A stretch of 64,000 nt of DNA from Brachypodium distachyon (taxonomy: Eukaryota; Streptophyta; Magnoliopsida; Poales; Poaceae): the NCBI RefSeq assembly GCF_000005505.3, contig NC_016133.3:55021237-55085236 (forward strand), given 5' to 3'. The position numbers were made by a program, and so were the translations under genes. The notes under the pieces were generated by a model. That model was not told where the DNA came from. It did no database searches and worked only from the letters and a program-made list of their open reading frames with translations. Position 1 is the stretch's first letter. Every line of letters starts with the position of its first letter. Positions 36,961 through 49,000 of this stretch are shown here, piece after piece.

Positions 36961-38336
36961 ATGGCGCCTCTGCGGCGAGCGCGCGCGGCCGCCGCCATCC
37001 GTTGGGCGCCATATAAAGGAGGATCGCTGCTCTCGAGGTGCCGCAGAGCGCGCCGCGTGCTCGACGGCGGCGGCGGCGACGACGAGCAGCCGCTGGAGCA
37101 CGGCGTGGTCACGACGTCGGCTCTTCTCCACGAGGACGCGCTCGCCGCCGTCTTCGCCAGGCTCCACGACGACGGGCCCGCCGTCGTCCGCTGCGCCGTG
37201 ACGTGCAGGCGCTGGGCCCGTGTCGTGTCCCGAGAAGCCGCCGCCCTCGCCCGCGCCCTGCCCCCTCTCGGGTCCCTCGCGCTCGGCTTCTTCCACCAGG
37301 ATGACGACGTGACCGGCCGGCGGCGTTCAGGGCCCTTCTTCGTCCCGACGACGTCCGGCTCCCGTCTCCTCGGCTCCACAACGTCGTCGCTGCTCGACGG
37401 CGTCCATGGCGTCGATTCAGACTTCTCCCGCCCAGTCGCGTCCAGGAACGGCCCCTCGTGCTGGAGCTCCGGCGAGAAGTACGCGCCGACGGGCTCCGGC
37501 TCTGCGTCTGCGACCCCGTGACAGGCGCCGCGGACGTGCTCCCGCCGCTCTCCGGCCAGGACAAGCCCGGCTATTACGTGTGCGCCTTGCTCACTGGCGA
37601 AGACGCGGACCCGCCCGTCCTCTCGCCGGCCTACTTCCGCCTGCTCCTCGTCTACAACCGCCGCGGCTTCACGGCGCTCCGCCGGTACTCGTCGGGCACG
37701 GGCAGCTGGGGCCCGGAAGCCAAGGCCGACACGCGCGTCTCCACCGGGTGGCTGCACGGCAACATGGTGCAGGCCACCGCCCTCCGCGGCGCCGTCTACT
37801 GGCCCCTGGACCGGTTCGTGCTCGGGCCTCGGGGTACGCCTCGACGGAAGCACGTCGTCGTCCATGGACCAATTCATGGTGCCCTACGCCTACCCGGGGA
37901 AGATCCCCTTGTCCCGATCCGGGAGCGGGAACAGGGCCATCTGCGTCTCGCCGGACAGGAGGCTGTGCTCGGTTGGCCTCATACTCTGTGGGGACATCCT
38001 TGGAGTGGACACGCGAAGCTTCTTCCGAGATGACGCCGGCAATGACGGTGATGTAAGTGCTGGGAGATGGGTGCGACAAGATAGGACCTTGTTCACCCAG
38101 TTTAAAGTAAAGTGCGCGGCCGCTATGACAAGCTAGGCGATGGTACTGCGAGAAGAGCGGAGTGTTCTTCTTCACGCTCGCCCAAGGCAGCTCCATCCGT
38201 GGCCCGTGGGACGTTCGCGTTCCACCTCGAGACCAAGACGCTAGAAAAGGTCCATGATCGTGACGCGTGGACAAACTTCTGCGGGTATGAGTTGCAGCAC
38301 GAGGTTCACATGAACTCGTTCGTCGTGCCACCTTAA
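36961..38336 (+). pseudogene. F-box protein gene, copy 2 (multiple frameshifts)
   Basis: A paralogue of copy 1 in the same orientation, 7.2 kb downstream. It begins MAPLRRARAAAAIRWAPYK with the same F-box-like segment (SALLHEDALAAVFARL, VVRCAVTCRRWARVV). Lesions against copy 1: a one-base deletion near 37452 (GGCCCC for GGCCGCC); a small indel near 37822-37830, after which the frame continues as DGSTSSSMDQFMVPYAYPG; an in-frame TAG after AAAMTS near 38134 plus a frame change; and a 7-bp duplication (cccgtgg) near 38200. The end, DAWTNFCGYELQHEVHMNSF, is conserved. It no longer encodes one protein. Shared upstream sequence shows that the promoter was duplicated too. Confidence 0.85.
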
Positions 38337-38339
38337 ATT

Positions 38340-39068
38340 TGTAATTTAGGCATAAATGACGAAGCAGAGAGATAAATGTAGACAAAAAGAAAAATCTGTA
38401 GAAGTCTCAAGGTGTTGATTCCATTTGACAAACACGAAATGCAAATTAGTGTATTCTCTGCTGAAAAGTAATGCAATTTAGTAACCCGTAGAAAGCTCGT
38501 ATATACTACAGTAGTAACATGTCTCTCTGGGAATAATAAAATTGCTCTTCCATGAAGAAATGCCACCCCTTGGAAACAAAGCATGAGAGACTGCGTGCAC
38601 AAACCAGCAGAAGAACATACCGGAGTAGTAGACGCAAGCAAACTGCAGAAACAAAAGGAGATCCGTTTGGTACAAGCATGTGCATCGAAAAATCACTGCA
38701 TATACCAAGTATTCATACAACGGGAGGACGGGGGAAACACTACATCCCCCTCATAGTGTCGAACACATCTTTTAAACAACAGGGCTATATCATCATCACC
38801 ATCAAACATACATCCAACATGAAGGAAAAGGGGCGGGGACAAAAATAGAATTGAATTACAGATTAGCACGGTATAATCCATCCTGTACTTCCTTGAGATT
38901 TGGCTCGGAATCGGTTACCAAGCCACACGTATTCTCCGGGGGCACTATCGATCTGCAGCTTACTGATCAGCCACCATCAACATCTAGCACCTGCGCCTGA
39001 CGAGCAGCCACCATCAACACCTAGCACCGTGTGGACGCAGCAGCGATTTACTATGCTGTAAAAATGCT
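38340..39068. other. Spacer, no gene
   Basis: AT-rich 3' flank of F-box copy 2, then probable 3' UTR of the ANKRD13-like gene. Nothing else supported. Confidence 0.4.
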
Positions 39069-42000
39069 TTATTCAAAGCCATCCATCATCGGGTGTTGGG
39101 CCCCTTCTGAGGAGGTGCTTTTCGACGACTGCTTACGAGCCGTACCTCGCCTGCTCTTGGCTTTCTTTGCCTTCATCCTCCGTTTCTTCTCAGTGGCATC
39201 AACCCAGGTGTATTCAGAAGGTATGTGGAATGGATCAACCTCATCTTTCCAGTTCCGACTATCACCACTGTCACTAGACTGTGCACCGCGGCCCCCTCTA
39301 ACCCATGAATACCATGAGGCTGATCCTTCTGAATCTTTGGACTTGGCGTCCTGGAACTGCGTGGGGCTTGAAGGTGGTGTAGCAAACTCATCTAAAGGTT
39401 GTAGTTCTTCAAACTTTGTGAATGTCACAATGACCCGTATCGTTGGGACAATAGGGATAGCAATCTGAAAATAAACACGACACGCAGTTAGAAATCACTA
39501 TTTTAAAATATAGCTTACCGGATGCAGTCTATCATCCATGAATATCCATTCCCCCCTGGTAATAAGGATAAAACACCCAGAGTGTCCCTCAAGTAGGAAT
39601 ACAAAGGGAAAAGGAGAGTTCCTCGAGAGCAAAACATCCTTGCATGAAAACCTTCAAGGTAAGAAAACAGTTCTGTTCATCAATCCATACTTTTTCAATC
39701 AATCATGAATCAAGCACTATGTGCTTTCACATGCATCAGTTAGATTACTAGTCTTTCCAGACCTGCTATCACATTCTTGACAGGTGCATAATGGTATTGA
39801 TTGGGCAAATGGACAATAGGCATTGTAGGTTAAAAATTATGTGAAGGCAATACATGCAGTTAGAAGGAATGAAACTCAGCCTGGATCAAAAAGACAGGCA
39901 AAATGGATACTGTATGTGGAAATAATCCTGATAGCACTATACTTTTTGGCAATAATCCTGCCTTGTTCAGATACTGGTTAGCTGTCGCCTCAAGTAGCTA
40001 GCATTATATTTTAATATTTAAAGTGGTCAGATTGAAACTCAAATCTCTAGAACAGACACAATAGTAAGTCCTGCTCCAGGCCTCTAATAGTAACCAAGAT
40101 TCAACAATAAAACATGTGCAGAAGCATTGAGAACAATGTGAAAAGAGATGATTTAACGAAGCAGAAAAATGTGGCAAACCAATTAACAATACATATGAAG
40201 TAACTCATAGATTCTAGGGCGAGTAAAGAATGTTCTATATGCATAGGTGAAGAATGTTCTATATGCATACGTATTTCCAAGCAATAAGGAGAAGAAATGT
40301 CATCATGCATCTAAAGCCTACCAGTAGTATATCATTTGTTCATATGTTGCATGTTATAAGCTGTAAACAATGAGTTTATCATTTCAACTCGAATATAAAT
40401 CCCTTATTAGACTCCAACAAATACTTCAAAGAAAAGGCTTAATTATTTCGTTCTATGCTCCTATTGTGAAAGTAAAGACAATATGCTACAAGTGCAATCA
40501 TACTTTCTAGCAAAGCAGGCAGGCAGATGGTGAAAAACTGAAGACCACATCTTATGACTGTCCTTGTGAGTGGAAGATATTGATTACAAGTTCCAGAAGG
40601 GCATGTATAAGATCCAGTATTTCGATAACTTGAGCAATTCTCTCTTATAATACTTCCAGTCCCAGAAAAGAACATGCATAGCTATTAGTCATACATCAGA
40701 TATTGAGATCAGAGCCAGGAACAAAGATAATTTCACGATGGAGGTCTAAACAACACTGTGTGACTGATACCAGAAATCCAAGCAAGGGAAGAGAAGTAGA
40801 ACGAAGCATGGTGGTCAGTCGACACCAAACAATGACATTGCTCCTACTGTCCTACAGTAGGCGAATTTTTTTGTTGATTGTAGTATGGAAACTGAATCCT
40901 GGTGACATGACTGTAAATCTTGACTTACAAAGTCATAGTTGCCCATCACCATGGATGTTCAGAAAGAATAAGAAAGCAAACTTTGATATGAAATAAACAG
41001 CACTGCAATCAATTGGAGCTCATTGAGTAACTGAAAATGGAATGACTAATGTAGTCAAGTTGAAAGATGGTTACCTTGACTGGAAATGTGCCTGTAGGCA
41101 GCTTGGTAGTCAAGAGTTCCCTAAGCCTCCTGACAGCCTTCACTTTGTTTGCTAATACATCGAGCAAAGGGATCAGCTCATCCGTCTTCAAAGGAAAATC
41201 TGGTGTCAGCCACAACACTGGTCTTAATCCCTTCTTGTACTCGCTTTCAAGTTTATTGGAATCCCCAGAAGAGGCACCCTTCTTCTTCTTTCCATTTCCC
41301 TTCTCCTTTCCCTTCCCTGGATCACCCGACTCATCCTTACTCACTGCCTTGGGTGGCTTCTCGTCATTCTTGGCGCCTTTCTTACCGCTCCAACCGAACC
41401 ATCCCTTCTTGTCTTTCCCCACACCATTTGCATCCAAATTTTCAGCCCCTTTATCACCTTCCTCAGCCCTATCCTCAGATTCCTCGTCTTGGTTCCCCAT
41501 TCTCAACGCAGAATCAAGCTGCTTCCTCTCCTCGGCTGTCAAGACCTCATCCAGCTCGGATTCAAGTTCTGTGCTCCTCCCGTTCTTCTCCTCCCCATCC
41601 ATCGCAAACAGCTCCTCATCTGTCATTGCCCCAGGAACCCGTCTCGACTTCACTGTCACCAGAACATTCAACATATCATACACCTTCGCTTTCCACTGCC
41701 CCACGGCTTCAGTCCTCTCTTGCCGGCGCCAGTTCATATGCGGTACGAGATCCGCTTGCGTGACATCTATCCCAGGGCGATACATATTCGTCTTGGACAT
41801 CAATGCCACCTCATGAGCCACCTCTGCCTCTGTAGGTTGAACGCCCGCTCCTTCCAACGCATCTGTGATCTCTTTATCCTTATGGGACAGAACTATTAGA
41901 GAACCTGGCAGCAACTCCTTACCCCCAGCATCCTCCGGCCGCGCTCCGTCGCCGAGAAACAAAAATGTCTGGTCCGAGCGCTGGATGCGGAAGCCGTCGA

Positions 42001-42574
42001 ATCCAGCAAGCGTCATGTCAGCTCGTAGCGCAGCCCCTCGCTTCCAAATGCGGTAGGTGTCGGACGGGGCGATGCGTCCGATGAAGGGTATAACGGAGGA
42101 CTCGAAGTGGAAGGAGATCTCCATGTAGAAGTCGCGGATGCGGTTGATGGAGGCAAGGACGCGCGGGAGGCGGCGACACCACTTGGCCCAGGCGAGGGGC
42201 TGGTAATGCCGCGCGATGATGGTGGCGATGGCGTCCTCGCGGGTGCAGACGGCCTCCTGGAGGGCGGACCAGCCGTCGGCGTTCTGGAGCGACCAGTCGG
42301 CGCCGGCGGACATGAGGATGTCGGCGGCGACGGGGTCGCGGAGGCGGACGGCGAGGTGGAGCGGGGTCTCCCTCCGGTGCACGTCGCGGCGGTCGATGAC
42401 GGCGGAGACCGCGTCCGCCACGCCCTCCCCGGCGATGGACTGCTCCTCGGTGCTCACCTCCCCGGCGCGCGGGAGGCGAGGGAGCGCGGCCACCAGCCTC
42501 CGCAGCTCCGCGTGGTCCCGCCGCGCCACGGCGAGGTGGGCCGGGCTGTGCGCGTACCTGGACACGTCGTCCAT
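39069..42574 (-). CDS. Ankyrin repeat protein with ANKRD13 / GPCR-chaperone domain
   Basis: Two coding exons (minus): 41075-42574 and 39069-39464; 1896 nt, 631 residues; the junction FPVK/IAIPIVPTIRV is in phase. The N-terminus has ankyrin repeats (SPAHLAVARRDHAELRRLV, then RETPLHLAVRLRDPVAADIL, then GADWSLQNADGWSALQEAVC). The central part (FHFESSVIPFIGRIAPSDTY, WKRGAALRADMTLAGFDGF) is the ANKRD13/GPCR-chaperone (PF11904) region. It continues through a Lys/Glu/Ser-rich linker to a second conserved block (WLTPDFPLKTDELIPLLDVL, FPVKIAIPIVPTIRVIVTFT). The end is basic (KKRRMKAKKAKSRRGTARKQ). Animal members bind ubiquitylated receptors at endosomes; the plant role is unknown. Intron 1 is 1.6 kb. 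The GC-rich region 42575-43000 is the probable promoter/leader. Confidence 0.9.
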
Positions 42575-45500
42575 GGCTGGCTTCTGCTGCTGCTACTGTC
42601 CCTGTCAGTCCTGGCGCTGGGCGGGGAACGAGCAGCAGCCAAACCCCACCTCGCTCCTCCTCCACCCTCTAGGCGCCGCTACGCTAGGCGATTCGGATCT
42701 GGCACCGCATGGGGGTCAGATCTGGCGCCCAGGAGGGTCTGGACTGGATCGGCCGCGCGCCCGACGGCAGACCGCGCCGGCGACTTGCACGCGCGCGCGC
42801 GCGGCGGGGAGGGAGGCAGCGGAGAATCGGCGGGCGGCGGCAGGGAGGGAGGGGGGAGAGAGAGAGAGACCGGAGAGGAGGGGGACGAAGTGGTCCTCCT
42901 ATTTCCAGAGAGCAGAGAGACGGGTTCGCGTTTCGATTCGTGCGATGTCTCCCTCTCTCTGTCTCGATCGGTCGAGTCGTGGCAGTGGAGAGCGTGGAGT
43001 CGGTCTTGTTGGCCGCGACGGAGGCAGCAAGCTTCTCTCGTCGTGTATGTCCCTCTGGCAGGTGGGGACGCTGCTGTTTTTGCTTGAGCGTTATTGGGGC
43101 GATCTGGCTTTGGTGTGGGGCTCATCGTTTAATTACGCCGGACACCAATCGATTTTGGTTGTCTTTCTTTTACTACCATCTTGTCTTAAAGAACAATTGC
43201 GAGGCAAGCTAGCTGCCGTTGATGGTAGATGGTCTCCTGAATGATCAGTACTAGGAGTAATTGGCTAACAACAGTTATGTCATGCGCTTGTACTGACTTC
43301 TTGATCGGGCTCTAGAAAGATAAATAACCAACACGACGCGGTTTATCCTCGTTTGACCAATGAAATTGCACAACTGCATCAACAGTTTTTTTTTTCTGAA
43401 GGAAGAAAAGGGCGTAACAACTCTGTCGCTACTGCACAAACCAACCACGTAACAATAACAGTCTCCGTCAACCAAACAAACGGAGCGAATTAGGCCCTAA
43501 CCTAATAACCGGGGTCTTAAAAGTCGTCGGCTGTTGGGCATCCCGGTGCCGTGTCGACTCAACAGAGACACATCTAACACCTGACAAATCCTAAACCTGA
43601 AACTATAGTGCTGCCAACCAAAATAATCAATCGATCACCAGATGAGCCTACGATCGGGCACGGCAGGTTGCTAATCCGGGGAAGCAAATCCTATTAGGTT
43701 GGTGGCTTCATGCATCAGCTGCATCAGTAGATAGATGGATGCCAAGTTGCCAACTGCCACTGTGAACGGAGAGCCTCCTGTCCTGCGCATGCCTGAGTGC
43801 GTGCATTTACGCCGGATCGGACGATTCTTCTGTGTCCCTGACAGAAACTTGCAAGTAGGTAGGTATAAGCCAAGTTGGTAAAGAGATCTGGGCTAGCTTG
43901 GCCGATCCATCTCGCAGATGCAGGCCACAGCTGGGCAAAGAAATGCTAGCCACGACTATCATTATTCTCGTGCTAGCTATTACGTGTGTTATGTGAAAGT
44001 ATTGTGCGATCCCGGATCAGATCACGTGCGGCGTAGTTAATTAACCACGTACGGTTGGCCTAGTGCTATAGCTACTAATTGATTCTGCAACTCATTTCCA
44101 GACTTCCTGCTCTGAAGTTTGAACTCATTTTCAGGAGCTTATTGCTTCTCTGAACTCTGGAGAAGCATTGGGAGGGAAATCAACAGGGATTGCGGCTCAG
44201 CACCGCATATGATGTGTTCATGTGTCCGTCTTTTTGAGATCTCTCTGAGGAGGCAGGCAGACATGGAAGGATTGATACAGCCAGAACAAGATCTTTTCTG
44301 AAACGAAGATGCATACAAGTAAGCAGCTAGCTGCAGTGCAGATCTTGGGGTTCACCTATTCACCCGCGTGGATCGAGCCGCGGGCATATCATATGGGCAG
44401 GGACAACGCAGCGGCAAGATAGTTTGTCCTTAAACAAGAAATCGGTGACAGAGAGGTGTGTTTGCATTGCATGCATGGAGTGGACCCAACAAAATTGGTC
44501 CCTCCCCTGAAGCCACCATTTCTCCCTTGCCACCATGATGAAGCAGCCACGCGGCTAATTAGTGTACTACTAGTACTTAGCTAGAGCTACTAGCCTACTA
44601 CTACGGGAGCAGGCAGCGATTTAAAGCTTGCTATGTAATGTGCCCTTGTTTAGGTAAGCCTAAACCTAGCTGGTCGTGCACAACTCATGCATGCATGTGC
44701 ACGCAGCATTGCAGTAAAGAGAAAAATGGGGATGAGTTGCTGTCGACCTGGTTAATTAACGATGATAATAATCTCCCTCTGGAAAGGACGTATTGCATGA
44801 TGTTTCGCTGTTGTGATGATGGTGTTAATTGTTAAATGTACGTGCAGTACCCTTTTTTCTGGTATCCTATGTTGGCTTGCGTGCGTGCTAATCATGCACG
44901 GGCAGTGGGCGCGCTCGGCGGTACTGTCGGAGTAGTACTAATCACGAGAGAGAGGTCAGTACTCACTGACACGGGATCACGTACTGGCCGGTCTGTAGCC
45001 CATTGCCCGGGCGGGATCCCAGGCCGGTCTGTAGCCCAGCAGAACAAAAGAGCCATCGTCCAGTACCCACACACGCCGGGCCCATATCCAGCAGCTTGCA
45101 CAACAGCACAAGCACAAGTTCTAAAAAAAAACAGCACAAGCACAAATCACCTCGAAATTTCAAACACAGCCGTCCTCCCGAAAATCCCAAATCAATCTCT
45201 CATCGATCAATCATCCCAAATCCCCCAATCAAAGCCACCGTCCCGAGGACCGCTCCGGCGGCAGCGGCGGCGGAAAGCTTCCCGCGGCCGCCGCCTCGCC
45301 CCGCTCACCCCCAAGCCTTCCCCCTCCTCGTCCGACTCGCGCCGCACCCCGACGACCGCCGGTGGCAAGGAGAAGTCGGCGGCGTCCAAGCCGTCCAAGC
45401 CCACGTCGGTCGTGCGGTGGTCCACTTCGTGGATCCCGAGGGCCCGAGCTCCGTGGAGTCCTCCAAGCTCGTCTATACCCTCCGGGCTGCCGCCCGGGAG

Positions 45501-46060
45501 GGCCTCTGTCGGGAAGGACGCGGAGGCTGAGGCGGGCTTGCGGCGGAGCGTGGGCAGTGGGATCAGGTCTGCTTCTTTATTTTGTACTCCGTACCATTTA
45601 TGTCCATGTATTTTTCCACTACACTGGATTTTTACATGTATTCACCAAAACATTGTTCAAACTCAGTTGCTGCCATGTTCATAAGCATGCGCACTATTTT
45701 CTTGGCATCAATCCCTAGACACATACACAGAGATTAACCATCAACAAAATTAATATCTTGTTAGTTGATTAATGGGCATCGATCTTCAATCGGCAATGAG
45801 GATCCTTCTCCTCTCTTTCCTGATCATAATGCCTCAGTTAGCTGTGCCCTGGTGAACTTGATACAGTGCACCGTCTGAGCTTATTCCATCTTAAGATCGG
45901 TAACACCATGGTCTTCTGAAGTTATGCTCTCTGAAGACTTTATTACCACCTGTGTTCCAAATCTAGCAGCAAGCACTACTAGGGTCAGGGACCCATTCCT
46001 GGAACTCTGATCCTAAATTCCCCTGATAATGTGAGCCGTCATACCCTTCTCTCCGTCTTA
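42575..46060. other. Intergenic, mostly featureless
   Basis: 42575-43100: promoter/leader of the ANKRD13-like gene (GA-rich, purine runs). 43.3-44.9 kb: no gene. 45003-45530 has overlapping Pro/Arg/Ser-rich frames, one reading KPTSVVRWSTSWIPRARAP and ending AEAGLRRSVGSGIR before a possible donor. I could not place it in a family; it may be an exon relic or chance GC-rich sequence. 45.7-46.06 kb is the probable PHO1 3' UTR. Confidence 0.4.
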
Positions 46061-49000
46061 TCAATCAGTTTCGAGTTCACGAAATGGTAACGGGACAGTC
46101 TTTACTGCTCTGAACTTGCCAACATTGTTCAAGTGTTCATTCTCCAGCCTGCAATCCAGTCAACCATATACCCGAGTTATAATAAAACACTAAACTAAAC
46201 TAAAGTTAATGATTCCAGCTCTATTCTAATTTCAAATACCTGTAGAAGTTCCAATGCCCCCGCCGGATTATTTCTAATGAGGCAAGTGAAAAGTCCAGCA
46301 GGCGAGTCTCCACCTTACCAACACGGAACTTCATTACGCTCTCAGTCCAGGCCAGGCGAAGTAGTAGATTGAGCACCTGCGTCGTGAAGGCATTAGTACT
46401 CCTAAAGGTAGTCTTTTCTGTATCAGTATTGTACTGCAAATTGGTTGAACAAAGTGTAATACCATGGAAAGATAGTAGATGGATTTATTCTTCAAGATGA
46501 GCTCATCTCGCAGCCATAGGTTCTTAGATTTAGGGGTGAAGAAGCCCCAGTCCTTGACAAAGTCCCAGTAGAGCTGGTAAGAGGTGGCACCTGAGGACGA
46601 AATGACTACCATCAACACCCAAAAAGGCGTCGGCGTTGCAGCGTACTTGAACTTAACAGCAGCTGCAACCATCGCCGAAACATACTTTCCAGCATTTGCG
46701 AGCTGATTCATGTCATGTTCCTCCAGGTACCTTCTTAAACACTTCAAAACATGGTGACAAGTTTTAGTTTCAAACTAATCCTAACAATTTGAAATCTTAC
46801 TAATATTCATATTTCAATTTATACCTGCATAGCTCTCCAGTAATAAGGGAGAAAAGAAATCACATAGGCTATGTGTTTGTATTGCTGGCCATTTGTACAG
46901 GTCTCATATGGGTTAGCCTTAAAGCTTCCTGCCATGAAGTAGCATGCTGCAAACTCCATGTGCCTTAATAATGGAACCTGGTACATACAAATTTAACTTA
47001 TAAGAATTGCATCTCAATGCTCCATTGTTATAGTATAAAAGTGAGATGACTGTTACCTGGCTAGTTAGCTGGTCAGCCATAAAAAAATCAGCCATCAGAA
47101 CCTGCATAATGAGGCAGCCCTGTCATCTAAATGTTCATAACCGTTTGTGAATCGAAAGCTTCATAGGTCTCCTTACCTTGTAGAATGGCGAGAATATGAT
47201 GTTACGCAAGATGCGCATGAAGCAGTACCTTGTTGAGCGGTAGAACACATTAAACGGACAGAACAGGACTCCTATTGACAGCTGAAAAGTTTTGAAAACT
47301 GAAATCAGTTGATACACAACCTGAGCTATCAAATATTCCATAATATATAGTTTGTGTTCTTACTACTAGGAGCCCGCCAGGCACAGCGTTTGCGTAGGAT
47401 GCACCGGCATTCCTGAGGAACAGGTTGATGACCAGTGCGGCCACCACAGTGCACATGATAGATGCGGACATGAGGAAGGCGTCCCTATGTGTTAGGGCAG
47501 TGTTCGGTGCAAAATCAAATATGAAGTTCTGGTTGATCCTGGTGCTCTTCCACATGAAGAGGTTGCATCCATACAGGAAGCAGTGCAAGCTGATGAGTGC
47601 GAACATGCTGCAGAAGAGCAAGGGCACATCTACTGTCATGTTTCGAGGTAAAATTGCATCCTTTCATCAATTACTAAATCCCAGATAATGAAAAATAGTA
47701 CCAAACCCGTTGCAAGAACAGAGCATCTTATATAGTTAGAAACTGGACTTGAGAGTTTACCTGAAAACATGGAAAACCACTTCCATGTAGGCTGTGTTTC
47801 CAGCTGAAGCAAAAATGCCAGAAACATGGGCCAAAATAGCATATATGATGAACAGACTCACAAATGTTCCTGTGAACAACCCTGAAACACGAAACAAAAA
47901 ACACCAAATTAGAGGATTGAACACCATAGATGGTAGATGGGTGGATCTTTTCTTTTTCTTTTTCTACTTTTTAGGAGAAAGATGGACGGATCTGACTACG
48001 TGCCTACGAGGAAGGTGATCATGTGCGTGTTCTTGAGCTGCTGCGGCTTGAGGTACTTCATCGCCACCATCCTGTCGTTGCCCGTGAAATTCTTCGTGAA
48101 AAGGGACTCCACCTCGTCTGCGAGCTGAAGCACCTGCTCAGGATTTCCATCTTTTTGCATTAATTCCTTCTGTTCATGTTCTTCAGGTTGGTATTGCAGA
48201 AGTGTTCGTGCAGGATGTAGATGATGGTACCTTGTCGGAGCTGCTGAACGGCGATCTCTTTACCTTCTGTGAAAACAAGTCCGTTGCTCGTTGTTGCTCT
48301 GATACCTGAAAGCATTTCGTGTCAGTTGCCAAAAACACATCAGTTTAATTACGCGTGTTAGTTCTGCAGACAATATGAGTAGCGTGACAGATGCTGAGGC
48401 GTCACCAACTCACCATGTTAGCACTAAGAAGTTTATAAATTCAGATGCTAACCAGACAGGAAGGAAGGGACCAACAGTGCTTATTTGCTTATAAATTTGT
48501 ATCTGCATGATGCCAATCCAGTAGGATAACTGATCACTAACTGGAGTGTTTGCCTTTAAATAATATGCATGACCTATACTCCCTCTTTTTCACAAAGATC
48601 GACATATTTGGTTTTGTGTTAAGACAAGGCTTTGACTAATGATAACTTTATTAATATGTAATTTATATAATACGAAATCACAATTATTAGGAAAAGCTTT
48701 TGAAGATGAATCTATTGACATAAGTTTCATGTATGAAAAAACACATTAAGTTAGTAATTCTTGGTCAAATATTTGTCTTAACCAAAAAAGCTAATCTTTA
48801 TGAAAAGGAGGGAGTATATACTCCTAAAAGAATACACCTATAAGACTATTGTTAATTACTAGGGTATTTCTCTTTATTCTTGTTCCTGTCCATCCATTTC
48901 TAATGAACACATGTTGCTAGTGGGTGTTAATATTACGTACCTTGACGAATTTCTTCAAAATCTTGGTGAATGCCTTTACATTGAGAGAGCTGCATTCATC

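Noticed and set aside
42107..43244. Plus-strand frames of 326 and 342 residues around the ANKRD13-like start
   Set aside because: They are antisense shadows of the GC-rich first exon extended into its leader. The minus-strand protein has clear domains; these have none.
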